DNA of 64,000 nt from Actinoplanes couchii (GTDB lineage: Bacteria; Actinomycetota; Actinomycetes; Mycobacteriales; Micromonosporaceae), in NCBI RefSeq assembly GCF_016862075.1, contig NZ_BOMG01000110.1, positions 46,741 to 110,740 on the forward strand. Reading direction: 5' to 3'. Under the pieces are notes generated by a model. The model had not been told where the DNA came from and did not search any database. It saw only the letters and a list, made by a program, of their open reading frames with translations. The stretch's first letter is position 1. Every line of letters begins with the position of its first letter. A program made the translations under genes and the position numbers. Below are positions 42,377 through 50,926 of this stretch, one piece after another.

Positions 42377-42822
42377 CTGTTTCTCTCCGTCCAGACGACC
42401 GTCGTCGGCACCCCGTCGATCAGCCGTTCGTATCTGCGTGTCTCGCGGAACCCGAATCGCCGGTGCAGCGCGAGGACCTGCTTGTTGTCGGCGAGCGTCT
42501 CGCCGCCGAGGGTGTCGAGGCCGAGCGTGCCGAAGGCGTACTCGACGGCCTCCTTCTCCAGCCGCATCCATGCGGGCAGGAGGCGCTGACCGAGCCCCGC
42601 GACGTCGAGGTAGAACGACCAGGTGGTGCCGTCGAAGATCACCACACCGGCGGGCACGCCGTCCTCTTCGTAGATCAGGACGTTGCCGCTGCGCTTCGCC
42701 CACCAGGCGGCGTGCTCGGCGGGCTGGATCTCGTGCCTGGTCAGGCTGACGGCGCGGACATCGGGATGGTTGCGCCAGGGGAGCACCAGGTCACGGTCGG
42801 AATCACGGGCGGGTCGAAGCAC
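42373..42822 (-). CDS. pseH: PseH-like GNAT N-acetyltransferase
   Basis: 149 residues. GNAT fold with LRPARDSDRDLVLPWRNHPDVR at the N-terminus (typical of PseH/RimJ-like members) and the acetyl-CoA-binding ALHRRFGFRETRRYE near the C-terminus. By position between a glycosyltransferase and pseI it should acetylate the 4-amino group of the PseC product. GTG start 4 bases after the preceding gene. Confidence 0.85.
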   Translation of the reverse strand: MLRPARDSDRDLVLPWRNHPDVRAVSLTRHEIQPAEHAAWWAKRSGNVLIYEEDGVPAGVVIFDGTTWSFYLDVAGLGQRLLPAWMRLEKEAVEYAFGTLGLDTLGGETLADNKQVLALHRRFGFRETRRYERLIDGVPTTVVWTERNR

Positions 42823-42826
42823 GCCG

Positions 42827-43888
42827 TCAACGTAGGGATGTGGTCTTGACCCGCTGTGGCGGAGAGGGGAGGTCCCGGGAAACCACAGGTGTCCGTTGGG
42901 TGGACCGGCGCCGGATGCCCGCCACCCGGTAACCGGTGCGCAGTGCCGCGTACATCGCGTAGCTGTTCGCCGCGACCAGCCGGTGCTTGAGCCCGGGGGT
43001 GCCAGCCGGCGGCAGATACCCGGCCGGGCGGTGCCGGCGGTAGAGCGCGGCGATCTCCCGGAAGAAGGCGCGGCGGCGGCTCGGGTGCACCCGGCTCTCG
43101 TTGCCGGCGATCACCAGCAGGTGGCTGATCATCAGGGTGAACACCCGAACCCGCAGGCCGGGATCGAACTCCACCCCGTCCAGCCAGGCGTAGAAGCGGT
43201 CCCACTGCTCGAAGGCCTCGAAGTGCCGGTCACTGCGGGTCGCGGTGATCGCGCCGAAGCGGCCGACCCGGTAGTGGTAGCAGACCCGGTTCAGCACGTC
43301 GAGACGCTCGGCGGCGATCAGCACCGGGTTGCTGAACGGGACGTCCTCGTACCAGCCGGCCGGGAACTTCAGCTCGTGCTTGGCCAGGAACTCGCGGCGC
43401 AGGATCCGGTTCCAGGCGGTGTGCTGGACCCCGATCAGACGGTTCAGATCCGGGGAGCCGGCCAGCAGCGGGGAACTCGGGTCGGTCTGCAGCCGGCCGC
43501 TCTCGTGCACCCGCAGGTGGTCGATGAGCAGCACGTCCGGCTCGTTCTCGGTCAGGCGCTCGAGCACCGCGCGGACCGAGCCGCTGGGCAGCCAGTCGTC
43601 GCTGTCGACGAACCAGACGTACGACCCGCGGGCCTGGGCCAGCCCGGCGTTGCGGGCCAGTCCCAGTCCGACGTTCTCCTCCAGGTGGATGACGCGCAGG
43701 TCACCGTGGCGGGTGGCGTAGTCGTCCAGCATCGTGCCGCAGGAGTCCGGTGAGGCGTCGTCGACGGCGATGACCTCGACCTTGGCGTTCTCCTCCGCGG
43801 TCAGTCCGGCGCGGATCGACTCGAGACACTGGTAGAGGTAGCCCTCGACCGCGTAGACCGGCACTACGACGGTCAGCAGAACATCCAT
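42827..43888 (-). CDS. Family 2 glycosyltransferase
   Basis: 353 residues, GT-A fold. LTVVVPVYAVEGYLYQCL, nucleotide-binding VDDASPDSC and metal-binding FVDSDDWL are clear. The C-terminal 130 residues are helical and basic. It likely adds a sugar (or polymerises units) of the Pse-containing glycan. First gene of the GT2-pseH-pseI operon; its ATG is preceded by a nested inverted repeat that hides the only Shine-Dalgarno-like sequence. Confidence 0.88.
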   Translation of the reverse strand: MDVLLTVVVPVYAVEGYLYQCLESIRAGLTAEENAKVEVIAVDDASPDSCGTMLDDYATRHGDLRVIHLEENVGLGLARNAGLAQARGSYVWFVDSDDWLPSGSVRAVLERLTENEPDVLLIDHLRVHESGRLQTDPSSPLLAGSPDLNRLIGVQHTAWNRILRREFLAKHELKFPAGWYEDVPFSNPVLIAAERLDVLNRVCYHYRVGRFGAITATRSDRHFEAFEQWDRFYAWLDGVEFDPGLRVRVFTLMISHLLVIAGNESRVHPSRRRAFFREIAALYRRHRPAGYLPPAGTPGLKHRLVAANSYAMYAALRTGYRVAGIRRRSTQRTPVVSRDLPSPPQRVKTTSLR

Positions 43889-43889
43889 G

Positions 43890-43938
43890 CGACAACCGTC
43901 GGCCCCTTGAGTGAAGTCAAGGGGAACCGGAGTTGTCG
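43890..43938 (-). promoter_or_regulatory. Nested inverted repeat in the leader of the GT2-pseH-pseI operon
   Basis: Outer arms CGACAAC (43890-43896) and GTTGTCG (43932-43938); inner arms CCCCTTGA (43903-43910) and TCAAGGGG (43917-43924) with a 6-base loop. In the minus-strand transcript the 3' outer arm ends one base before the ATG, and the SD-like AAGGGG is within the inner stem. This looks like a translation-control structure. Confidence 0.6.
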
Positions 43939-43968
43939 GGGATCTACATCACAGGCAACTTCACCGGT

Positions 43969-46281
43969 CTAATCAACAAACTCGGGTTTCGCCCCGACCG
44001 CGCCGAACAGCAGCTCGTCCATCGCCTCGGTGGTCAGCGGCTCGGCGAAGTAGTAGCCCTGCCCCAGCTCGCAGTTGCCGTCGGCCAGCTCGCTGAGCTG
44101 CCCGGCGTCCTCGATCCCCTCGGCGACCGTGGACAGTTGCAGGGCCTGGCCGAGCTGGATGATGCCGAGGGTCAGCGCCGCCGCGGCGGGCACGTCACCG
44201 ACGTCGTCCACGAACGATTTGTCAATCTTGATGATGTCGACCGGGAAGCGGCGCAGGTACGCCAGGGACGAATAGCCGGTGCCGAAGTCGTCGATGGCCA
44301 GGCGTACGCCCAGTTCCTTGATCGCCTGAAGCCGGTCCAGGGTCTCCTGGCGGTGATCCACCAGCAGCGACTCGGTCAGCTCGATCACCAGGCACCGGGC
44401 CGGCAGCCCGCTGTCGGTCAGCGCCGAGACGACCAGCTCGGGCAGATCGGCCCGCTCCAGCTGCACCGCGGACAGGTTGACGCTCACCGACAGCGGCTTG
44501 TCCGGGTCGCGCTGCTCGTTCCAGCGGGCCGCCTGCCGGCACGCCTCGCGCAGCACCCACTCGCCGATCGGGACGATCATCCCGGTCTCCTCGGCCAGCG
44601 GGATGAAGTCCAGCGGCGGGATCATCCCGCGCTCCGGATGCTGCCAGCGGACCAGCGCCTCCAGGCCGGAGATCTCGCCGGTGGCCAGCCGCACGATCGG
44701 CTGGAACCGGAGCTGGAACTCGTGCCGCAGCACGGCCCGGCGCAGGTCGGCCTCCATCTCCAGGTGCTTCTGGAAGGACTCCCGCATCGACGCCTCGAAG
44801 ACCGCGTACCGGTCCTTGCCCTTCTTGGCCTCGAACAGCGCCAGGTCGGCGCGTACCAGCAGCTCGTGGGCGTCGTGTTTGCCGGCCTCACCGAACGCGA
44901 CCCCGATGCTGCAGGTCACGAACGTCTCCCGGCCGTCCAGGTCGAACGGCTCACGCATCGCGGTGACGATCCGCCGGGCCACCGGGACGGCCGCCTCCAC
45001 GGTGTCGGCCTCCGGCAGCAGCACCGCGAACTCGTCGCCGCCGAGCCGGGCCGCGGTGTCGTCGGTGCGCAGGCACTCGCGCAGCCGGTCGGCGACCAGG
45101 GCCAGCAGCTGGTCCCCGGTGCCGTGGCCGAGCGCGTCGTTGATCATCTTGAACCGGTCCAGGCCGACCAGCAGCGCGGCCACCCCACCGGTGCGCAGAC
45201 TGCCCAGAGCGTTCTCGGTACGGGTGACGAACAGCGACCGGCTGGCCAGCCCGGTCAGCGGGTCATGGAACGACGCGTTCATCTCGGTCAGCGTCCGCGC
45301 GTCGGTGACCGCCAGGCCGGCGTGCTCGGCGAACGCCCGCAGCATCTCCTGCGACGCCTCGTCCCAGTTCCGGCGGGCGGTGTGCATGCCGGCGAACATC
45401 GAGCCGACCACCAGGCCGTTCTCGTGCACCGGCACCGCCATCACGCTCTTGATCCGGTGCTGGACCAGTTCCGGCACCGCGATCGGCGAGTTGACGTAGT
45501 CGTCCACGGCGACCAGTTCGTCCCCCATGATCGACAACCCGACCACGCCGAGGGCGGCCACCGGGATCCGCTGCATCTTCGCCGACAGGTCCTCCGGGAC
45601 GCCTGATGCGGAGACCACGCTCATCCGGCCCGGGTCGTCGTTCTCCAGCACGGTCAGCCCGGCGACGTCGACACCGAGCAGGTCGGCGACCCCGGCGGTG
45701 ACCCGGTTCAGGATCTCCGGCAGCGGCTCGCGCCGGGCGATCGCCCGCTGGATCCGGCTCAGCTCCTCGAACAGGCGCTCCCGGCGCTGCAACGAGTCGG
45801 TCAGCTGCCGGGTCTCCAGGCTCAGTTCGAGGACCCGGGCCATCCCGCGGAGCAGACAGACCTCCTCGTCACTGAAGTCGTGGGAGGCGCGGCCGATCAC
45901 CAGGGTGCCGGAGGACGCGCCGCCGAGCGGGGCGACCGCGAGCATGTAGGTCACGTCACCGGCCCGCAGGGTCGCCGGCCGGCCGACCAGATACCCGGCG
46001 ATCAGGCCGTACTCCGGGATCTGGTCGGCGGGCACCCCGACAGCCGCAGCCACGCCACCGTCGACCGTCAACACTGCGAGGTCGGCATCGAGGGCGCGTA
46101 ACGCGCACTCCACGGCGGCGTGCTGCGCGGCGGATTCGTCGGGCCGATCGGCCACGACGGCAAGGAACTCCGTCAGTTGCTGAGTGGCGAGCACGAGGTT
46201 GCAGTCGGCTTCGGCCCGGGGCACCTGAGAGAAATCCGCATGCAGTTCGAGGTTCGTGCCAATCTGGTCACGAACGGTCAT
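43969..46281 (-). CDS. GAF-GGDEF-EAL cyclic-di-GMP turnover protein
   Basis: 770 residues. Two GAF-like sensor regions (about 20-170 and 195-340), a GGDEF domain with intact RLGGDEFAVLL and an EAL domain with intact LEALVRW, NLSAVQL, DDFGTGYSSL and KIDKSFV. Both catalytic motifs are complete, so it could make or degrade c-di-GMP; usually one activity dominates. No membrane segment, so cytoplasmic. c-di-GMP controls development and surface polymers in actinobacteria, and the gene sits 80 bases from the pse operon promoter. ATG 46281 is preferred; TTG 46305 is an alternative. Confidence 0.9.
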   Translation of the reverse strand: MTVRDQIGTNLELHADFSQVPRAEADCNLVLATQQLTEFLAVVADRPDESAAQHAAVECALRALDADLAVLTVDGGVAAAVGVPADQIPEYGLIAGYLVGRPATLRAGDVTYMLAVAPLGGASSGTLVIGRASHDFSDEEVCLLRGMARVLELSLETRQLTDSLQRRERLFEELSRIQRAIARREPLPEILNRVTAGVADLLGVDVAGLTVLENDDPGRMSVVSASGVPEDLSAKMQRIPVAALGVVGLSIMGDELVAVDDYVNSPIAVPELVQHRIKSVMAVPVHENGLVVGSMFAGMHTARRNWDEASQEMLRAFAEHAGLAVTDARTLTEMNASFHDPLTGLASRSLFVTRTENALGSLRTGGVAALLVGLDRFKMINDALGHGTGDQLLALVADRLRECLRTDDTAARLGGDEFAVLLPEADTVEAAVPVARRIVTAMREPFDLDGRETFVTCSIGVAFGEAGKHDAHELLVRADLALFEAKKGKDRYAVFEASMRESFQKHLEMEADLRRAVLRHEFQLRFQPIVRLATGEISGLEALVRWQHPERGMIPPLDFIPLAEETGMIVPIGEWVLREACRQAARWNEQRDPDKPLSVSVNLSAVQLERADLPELVVSALTDSGLPARCLVIELTESLLVDHRQETLDRLQAIKELGVRLAIDDFGTGYSSLAYLRRFPVDIIKIDKSFVDDVGDVPAAAALTLGIIQLGQALQLSTVAEGIEDAGQLSELADGNCELGQGYYFAEPLTTEAMDELLFGAVGAKPEFVD

Positions 46282-46334
46282 TGGGTCGATACGTACGGTT
46301 GTCAAAGGCGCCCGGTTTCCGACTGAATAGATCC

Positions 46335-47888
46335 GTGGAGATGCACGGGCTGGCGGCCGGCCGGGTGGGTGCCGCCTCGATCGCCTTCCTCGGGGTGGCC
46401 GCGGCCGCGCCGATCGTCACCCTGGTGACCGTGGTCCCGGCGGTGCTGGCCGACGGCGCCGGTCAACTCGTGCCCTGGGCGTTCGCCGCGGTCGGTGTGA
46501 TCCTGCTGCTGCTCTGCTCCGGCCTGGCCTCGATGTCCCGCCGGTTCCCCAGCACCGGCGCGGCGTACTCGCTGGTCGCCCGGGGTCTCGGCCGTCCCGC
46601 CGGGCTGGCCGTCGCCTGGCTGTCGGTGGCCGGCTACCACGCGATCCAGTTCGGTCTGTACGCGCTCGCCGGACTGGCCGCCGCCCCACTGCTGAGCAGC
46701 TTCCTCGGCCTGACCCTGCCCTGGTGGGCGGTGGCCGCGGCCTGCTGGGCGTTCGTCGCGATCTGCGGGCCGATGCGGATCGAGATCGCCGCCGGGGTGA
46801 TCGGGCTGCTCGCCGTCGCGCAGGCCGCGGTGCTCGCCGGGGTCGGCGCCGCGAACGTGCTGCAGCCGTCCGGCGACCGGGTCACCCCCGACACGATCCT
46901 GATCGCCGACCCGGCCGTGCTGGACCGGCCGGCGCTCGGCCTGCTGCTCGCCGTCGCGGTGCTCACCTTCGCCGGATTCGAGTCGACCGCGGCGTACGCC
47001 GAGGAGGGTTTCCAGCCCCGCCGCAGTGCCGGTTACGGCGCCCACGGGGCGGTCCTGCTGCTCGCCCTGCTGCTCGGCGGTTTCTCCTGGAGCCTGATCG
47101 TGGCGGCCGGCCCGGACCGGGTCGCCCCGCTCGCCGCCGCCCGGGGCTCCGAGCTGCTCTTCTCCCTGGCCGCCGAACGGCTCTCCCCGTGGGCCGTGAC
47201 GCTGGGCCGGTTCGCGCTGCTCGCCGGGGTGCTGGCGGCGCTGCTGGCCCTGCACCAGGTGATCGCCCGGCAACTGTTCGCCCTGGGCCGGGAGCACGTG
47301 CTGCCGGTGGTGCTGGGCACGGCCGTCCGCCGGACCGCCGCGCCCCGGGCCGCCTCGGTGACCCAGTCGCTGATCGCCGGCGCCACGATGACCGGCGCCT
47401 ACCTGGCCGGCGCCGACCCCGGGCCGCGGACCGCCCGCTGGCTGATCGTCGGCGGCGCCCTGAGCATCCTGGTGGTGCTGCTGCTGATCTCGGTGGCGGC
47501 GCTGCTGCACCTGAACCGCGTCCCCGGGCGGGAGGGGGCCTGGGGACGCTTCGTGGCGCCGGTGCTGGCCACCGTCGGCCTGGGCACCCTGGTCTTCCTG
47601 GCGTTCCGGGACCTGGCCGCGCTGCTCGACATGCCGTCCGGGTTTCCGCTGGTCCGGGCGATCCCGGCTTTCCTGGCCGCCTGTGTGCTGCTGGCCGTGG
47701 CGCACGCCCTGCTGCTGCGCCGGTTCGCCCCGGTGCGCTATGCCGGTATCGGCCTGGCCGGGATGGCCGTCGTGGTCACACCACCGGCCGGGGGCCACGC
47801 CGAGCCCCGCTTGATCCCGCGCCAGCGCGACCCCGGCGCCCACCGTCCGGAACGAGTGCCTAGCCGAAGAAGTCCCGGACCTGAGTGA
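46335..47888 (+). CDS. APC-superfamily amino acid/polyamine permease
   Basis: 517 residues with about twelve membrane segments; N-terminal GAASIAFLGVAAAAPIVTL and the FPSTGAAYSLVARGLG consensus of amino acid transporters. Substrate not determinable. Start GTG 46335 or ATG 46341. The last 29 bases overlap the end of the convergent hypothetical gene. Confidence 0.85.
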   Translation: MEMHGLAAGRVGAASIAFLGVAAAAPIVTLVTVVPAVLADGAGQLVPWAFAAVGVILLLLCSGLASMSRRFPSTGAAYSLVARGLGRPAGLAVAWLSVAGYHAIQFGLYALAGLAAAPLLSSFLGLTLPWWAVAAACWAFVAICGPMRIEIAAGVIGLLAVAQAAVLAGVGAANVLQPSGDRVTPDTILIADPAVLDRPALGLLLAVAVLTFAGFESTAAYAEEGFQPRRSAGYGAHGAVLLLALLLGGFSWSLIVAAGPDRVAPLAAARGSELLFSLAAERLSPWAVTLGRFALLAGVLAALLALHQVIARQLFALGREHVLPVVLGTAVRRTAAPRAASVTQSLIAGATMTGAYLAGADPGPRTARWLIVGGALSILVVLLLISVAALLHLNRVPGREGAWGRFVAPVLATVGLGTLVFLAFRDLAALLDMPSGFPLVRAIPAFLAACVLLAVAHALLLRRFAPVRYAGIGLAGMAVVVTPPAGGHAEPRLIPRQRDPGAHRPERVPSRRSPGPE

Positions 47889-48432
47889 GGGTCAGATAGC
47901 CCTGGGTCTCCAGCTCACGGGGGATCGACGGCAGGCTCTTGGCGGTGACCTGGACCTCGTCGGCGTCCTCCGGCAGCGGCGACGGCGCCGGGGTGGGCGG
48001 CAGGTCGGCGAGGGCCATCGCCTCCCGGATCACCTCGAACATGGTGCGTACCTCCAGGGCGGCACGCAGGGCGAGTTCGTCCGGCGCGGTGCCGGCCGGC
48101 GGCAGCGCGCAGGTGAAGTTGGCCCGCAACTGGTCGTCGACGCGGTGCAGATCGGCGGTGGGCCGCAGGTGGTCGAGCCGGCCCTCGGTGACGATGCCGA
48201 GTTCGCAGTCCCGGAATCCGGACGCGTGCCACCACTGCTGCCAGCGGGGGTCCGCGTCCAAGGTCTGTACGGCGTGTCGCAGTGCCACCAGGTAGTGCTG
48301 TGGCGCCCGGCCGTCCCGAGTCGCTGTCCCCAGCCGCGGGCGGAGCCAGAACTCGTCCATGGTTCGCAATGGTCGCAAATCAGGCAGCCCGAGGTGCGGA
48401 TTCCGGGGTGGCGCGTCCGAGTAGATCACCAC
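47860..48432 (-). CDS. Hypothetical protein, no family recognised
   Basis: 190 residues, no signal peptide or membrane segment. Rich in Trp/His/Arg in the first half (DEFWLRPRLG, DPRWQQWWHASGF) and acidic or Pro-rich later (PTPAPSPLPEDADE), ending YLTLTQVRDFFG. Coding is supported by low stop density and biased third positions. GTG 48432 is the longest start; ATG 48360 (MDEFWLR) would shorten it to 166 residues. It is divergent from the S33 peptidase gene and convergent with the permease. Confidence 0.55.
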   Translation of the reverse strand: MVIYSDAPPRNPHLGLPDLRPLRTMDEFWLRPRLGTATRDGRAPQHYLVALRHAVQTLDADPRWQQWWHASGFRDCELGIVTEGRLDHLRPTADLHRVDDQLRANFTCALPPAGTAPDELALRAALEVRTMFEVIREAMALADLPPTPAPSPLPEDADEVQVTAKSLPSIPRELETQGYLTLTQVRDFFG

Positions 48433-48513
48433 GCCCCGGTAAAAACCACCTGTAAAGGGGGTAACCCGGCGTGTGCGGGCGAAGTGTGCCGGTGTGAACC
48501 ACAGCATGGGGGA

Positions 48514-50079
48514 ATGAGAAGAATCTGGGCGGCCGCCGCAGCGGTCGCGCTCTGCACGGCCGGCGCCGGGGCCACCCGCGCCCAAGCCGAGACGGCGCGC
48601 GGAGGGCCGGCTCCGATCGCATGGGGCACCTGCACCGACAGCACCCTGAAGTCGCACCGTGCCGAGTGCGGATACGTCACCGTGCCGATGGACTGGGCGA
48701 AGCCCGGCGGGACGAAGATCCAGATCGCGGTGTCGCGGATCAGAGCGACCGCGCCGGCGGCGAAACGCCAGGGCGTCATCCTGGTCAACCCGGGCGGTCC
48801 CGGCGGCTCCGGGCGCGGGATGGCGACAGTCGGCCAGAGTGTGCCGAAGAAGGCCGGCGCGGCGTATGACTGGATCGGCTTCGACCCGCGCGGGGTGGGC
48901 GCCAGCAAGCCGAAGATCTCCTGCGACAGCAAATACAACACCGATCTCCGCCCGCCGTACGTCCCGGCCACCCCGAAGATCGAGGACGAGTGGCACACCC
49001 GCACCCGGGCGTACGCCGCCGCCTGCGCCAAGAACGGCGGTGACCTGCTGCGGCACATGCGCACCGAGGACACCGTCCGGGACATCGACAGCATCCGGCA
49101 GGCCCTCGGCGTGGAGAAGATCAGCTTCTACGGGTTCTCGTACGGCACCTACCTCGCCCAGGTCTACGCCACCATGAACCCGACCCGGGTGCACCGGATG
49201 ATCCTGGACGGCGTGGTCAACCCGACCCGGGTCTGGTACCGGGCGAACCTCGACCAGGACCTCGCCTTCGAGAAGGCGATCCGGGTCTACTTCAAGTGGC
49301 TCGCCCGCCACGACTCCGTCTACCACCTGGGCCGGACCGCGGACGCGGTGGAGAAGACGTACTACCGGCAGCTCACCGCCCTGACCGCGAAACCGGCGGG
49401 TGGCCGGATCGGCCCGGCCGAGCTGACCGACGTCTTCCTGCAGGCCGGTTACTACATCTTCGGCTGGGACGAGATCGCCCGCGCCTTCTCCGCCCTGGTC
49501 AACAAGAAGGACCCGGCCCCGGTCCGGCGGCTCTGGGACGAGAACCGCGCGACCGGCGACGGCACCGACAACAACTACGCCGTCTACCTGGCCGTCGAGT
49601 GCACCGACGCGGCGTGGCCGGCCGAGTGGAAGACGTGGTCCGAGGAGAACTGGCGGATTCACAAGAAGGCGCCGTTCGAGACCTGGGGCAACGCCTGGTA
49701 CAACGCGCCCTGCCGGCACTGGCCCGCACCGGCCGGCACCCCGGTCCGGGTCGACGGCGCGAAGGCCCCGCCGATCCTGCTGATCAGCGAGACCCTGGAC
49801 GCGGCCACCCCGTTCGCCGGCGCCCTGGAGGTCCGCCGCCGCTTCCCGCGCTCGGCGCTGCTGGAAGGTGTCGGCGGCACCACCCACGCCGGATCGCTCT
49901 ACGGCAACGCCTGCGTCGACAACACCATCGCCGACTACCTGACCGCCGGGGTGCTGCCCGGCCGGGCCAAGGGGGACCGCTCCGACAAGCAGTGCAAGCC
50001 GATCGCCAAACCGGCCCCGCTGGCGACGGCCCGCTCCGCCGAGCGCGCGGCGCTGCAGGACCTGATCGTCGGCAGATGA
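48514..50079 (+). CDS. Secreted S33 tripeptidyl aminopeptidase-like hydrolase
   Basis: 521 residues. Signal peptide (to about residue 27), alpha/beta-hydrolase core with oxyanion loop VNPGGPGGSG, catalytic Ser209 in GFSYGTYL, Asp in SETLDAATPF and His in GGTTHAG, and a C-terminal cap. This layout fits Streptomyces tripeptidyl aminopeptidases (Tap, SlpD/E). Likely trims peptides outside the cell. ATG 48514 lies very near GGGGGA, so translation may rely on another signal; the long open frame upstream is a shadow of the opposite gene. Confidence 0.87.
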   Translation: MRRIWAAAAAVALCTAGAGATRAQAETARGGPAPIAWGTCTDSTLKSHRAECGYVTVPMDWAKPGGTKIQIAVSRIRATAPAAKRQGVILVNPGGPGGSGRGMATVGQSVPKKAGAAYDWIGFDPRGVGASKPKISCDSKYNTDLRPPYVPATPKIEDEWHTRTRAYAAACAKNGGDLLRHMRTEDTVRDIDSIRQALGVEKISFYGFSYGTYLAQVYATMNPTRVHRMILDGVVNPTRVWYRANLDQDLAFEKAIRVYFKWLARHDSVYHLGRTADAVEKTYYRQLTALTAKPAGGRIGPAELTDVFLQAGYYIFGWDEIARAFSALVNKKDPAPVRRLWDENRATGDGTDNNYAVYLAVECTDAAWPAEWKTWSEENWRIHKKAPFETWGNAWYNAPCRHWPAPAGTPVRVDGAKAPPILLISETLDAATPFAGALEVRRRFPRSALLEGVGGTTHAGSLYGNACVDNTIADYLTAGVLPGRAKGDRSDKQCKPIAKPAPLATARSAERAALQDLIVGR

Positions 50080-50143
50080 CACCCGGCGGCCCGGTGTCGG
50101 TCGTCACCGGGCCGCTGACCAGCACGTGAGTTATGCTCAGTCC

Positions 50144-50276
50144 CGCGAAGGGGAGTAGCTCCCAATGTCGCGGTCGACATACTGATCCCGGTTCTCCGGG
50201 CTCCGGCCGCGCGGCCTCGGTCTCCGGGGCGAGCGAGACCTTCGACCAGGCCGTATTCGTTTACGGCCGGGTCGAG
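50144..50276 (+). promoter_or_regulatory. Manganese riboswitch (yybP-ykoY)
   Basis: The two conserved loop segments AGGGGAGTAGCTC (50150-50162) and GGCGAGCGAGACC (50228-50240) are present, closed by CGAAGG (50146-50151) / CCTTCG (50239-50244). A strong following hairpin, CGACC-a-GGCCGTA / TTACGGCC-g-GGTCG (50243-50276), shares bases with the closing stem and is a plausible expression platform. The downstream gene is a UPF0016 exporter, the classic partner. Confidence 0.88.
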
Positions 50277-50322
50277 GTCGCCCTGCGCCCGACGCCCGGT
50301 CGTGTTCTACCGGGAGTTCCTT

Positions 50323-50913
50323 GTGGAAGCTTTCCTCGCCGCGCTGGGCATCAGCTTCGCGGTCATCTTCGTCGCCGAGCTGGGCGACAAGTCACAGCTG
50401 ATGGCGATGACGTTCGCCACCCGCTTCAAAACCGTCCCGGTGCTGCTCGGCATCACCGTGGCCACCGCGGTGGTCCACCTGGTGTCGGTCGCCATCGGCT
50501 ACGGGCTGGGCGCCGCCATCCCGACCGGCTGGATCTCCCTGATCGCCGGTATCGCCTTCCTCGGCTTCGGCGCCTGGACACTGCGCGGCGACTCGCTCAC
50601 CGACGACGAGAAGACCAAGGCCGAACGGGCCGGCGGCAAGTCCGCGTTCTGGTTCGTCGCCGGCGCGTTCTTCCTGGCCGAGCTGGGTGACAAGACCATG
50701 CTGGCGACCATCACGCTGGCCACCCAGCACGGCTGGTTCGGGGTCTGGGTCGGCTCCACGGTCGGCATGGTGGCGGCCGACGCGCTCGCCATCGTGGTGG
50801 GCCGCTATCTCGGGCGTCATCTACCCGAAAAGGTCATCAAGTACGGAGCCGCCGCACTCTTCGCTATCTTCGGCATCTGGTTGATCACCGAAGGTGTGAT
50901 CGAAGTGCGATAA
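50323..50913 (+). CDS. UPF0016/TMEM165-family manganese exporter
   Basis: 196 residues, six membrane segments in two homologous halves, each with the hallmark ELGDKS/T: VAELGDKSQLMAM and LAELGDKTMLATI. Family members export Mn2+ (MneA/MntX-like, GDT1). GTG 50323 has CGGGAG 6 bases upstream; an earlier GTG at 50302 lacks this. Expected to be induced by Mn2+ through the riboswitch in its leader. Confidence 0.92.
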   Translation: MEAFLAALGISFAVIFVAELGDKSQLMAMTFATRFKTVPVLLGITVATAVVHLVSVAIGYGLGAAIPTGWISLIAGIAFLGFGAWTLRGDSLTDDEKTKAERAGGKSAFWFVAGAFFLAELGDKTMLATITLATQHGWFGVWVGSTVGMVAADALAIVVGRYLGRHLPEKVIKYGAAALFAIFGIWLITEGVIEVR

Positions 50914-50926
50914 AAGGGAGCCAACC

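Noticed and set aside
50140..50260. tRNA-like segment (GGGGAGTAGCTC followed by GGTTC)
   Set aside because: No cloverleaf folds; the conserved segments and the following exporter identify the yybP-ykoY riboswitch.
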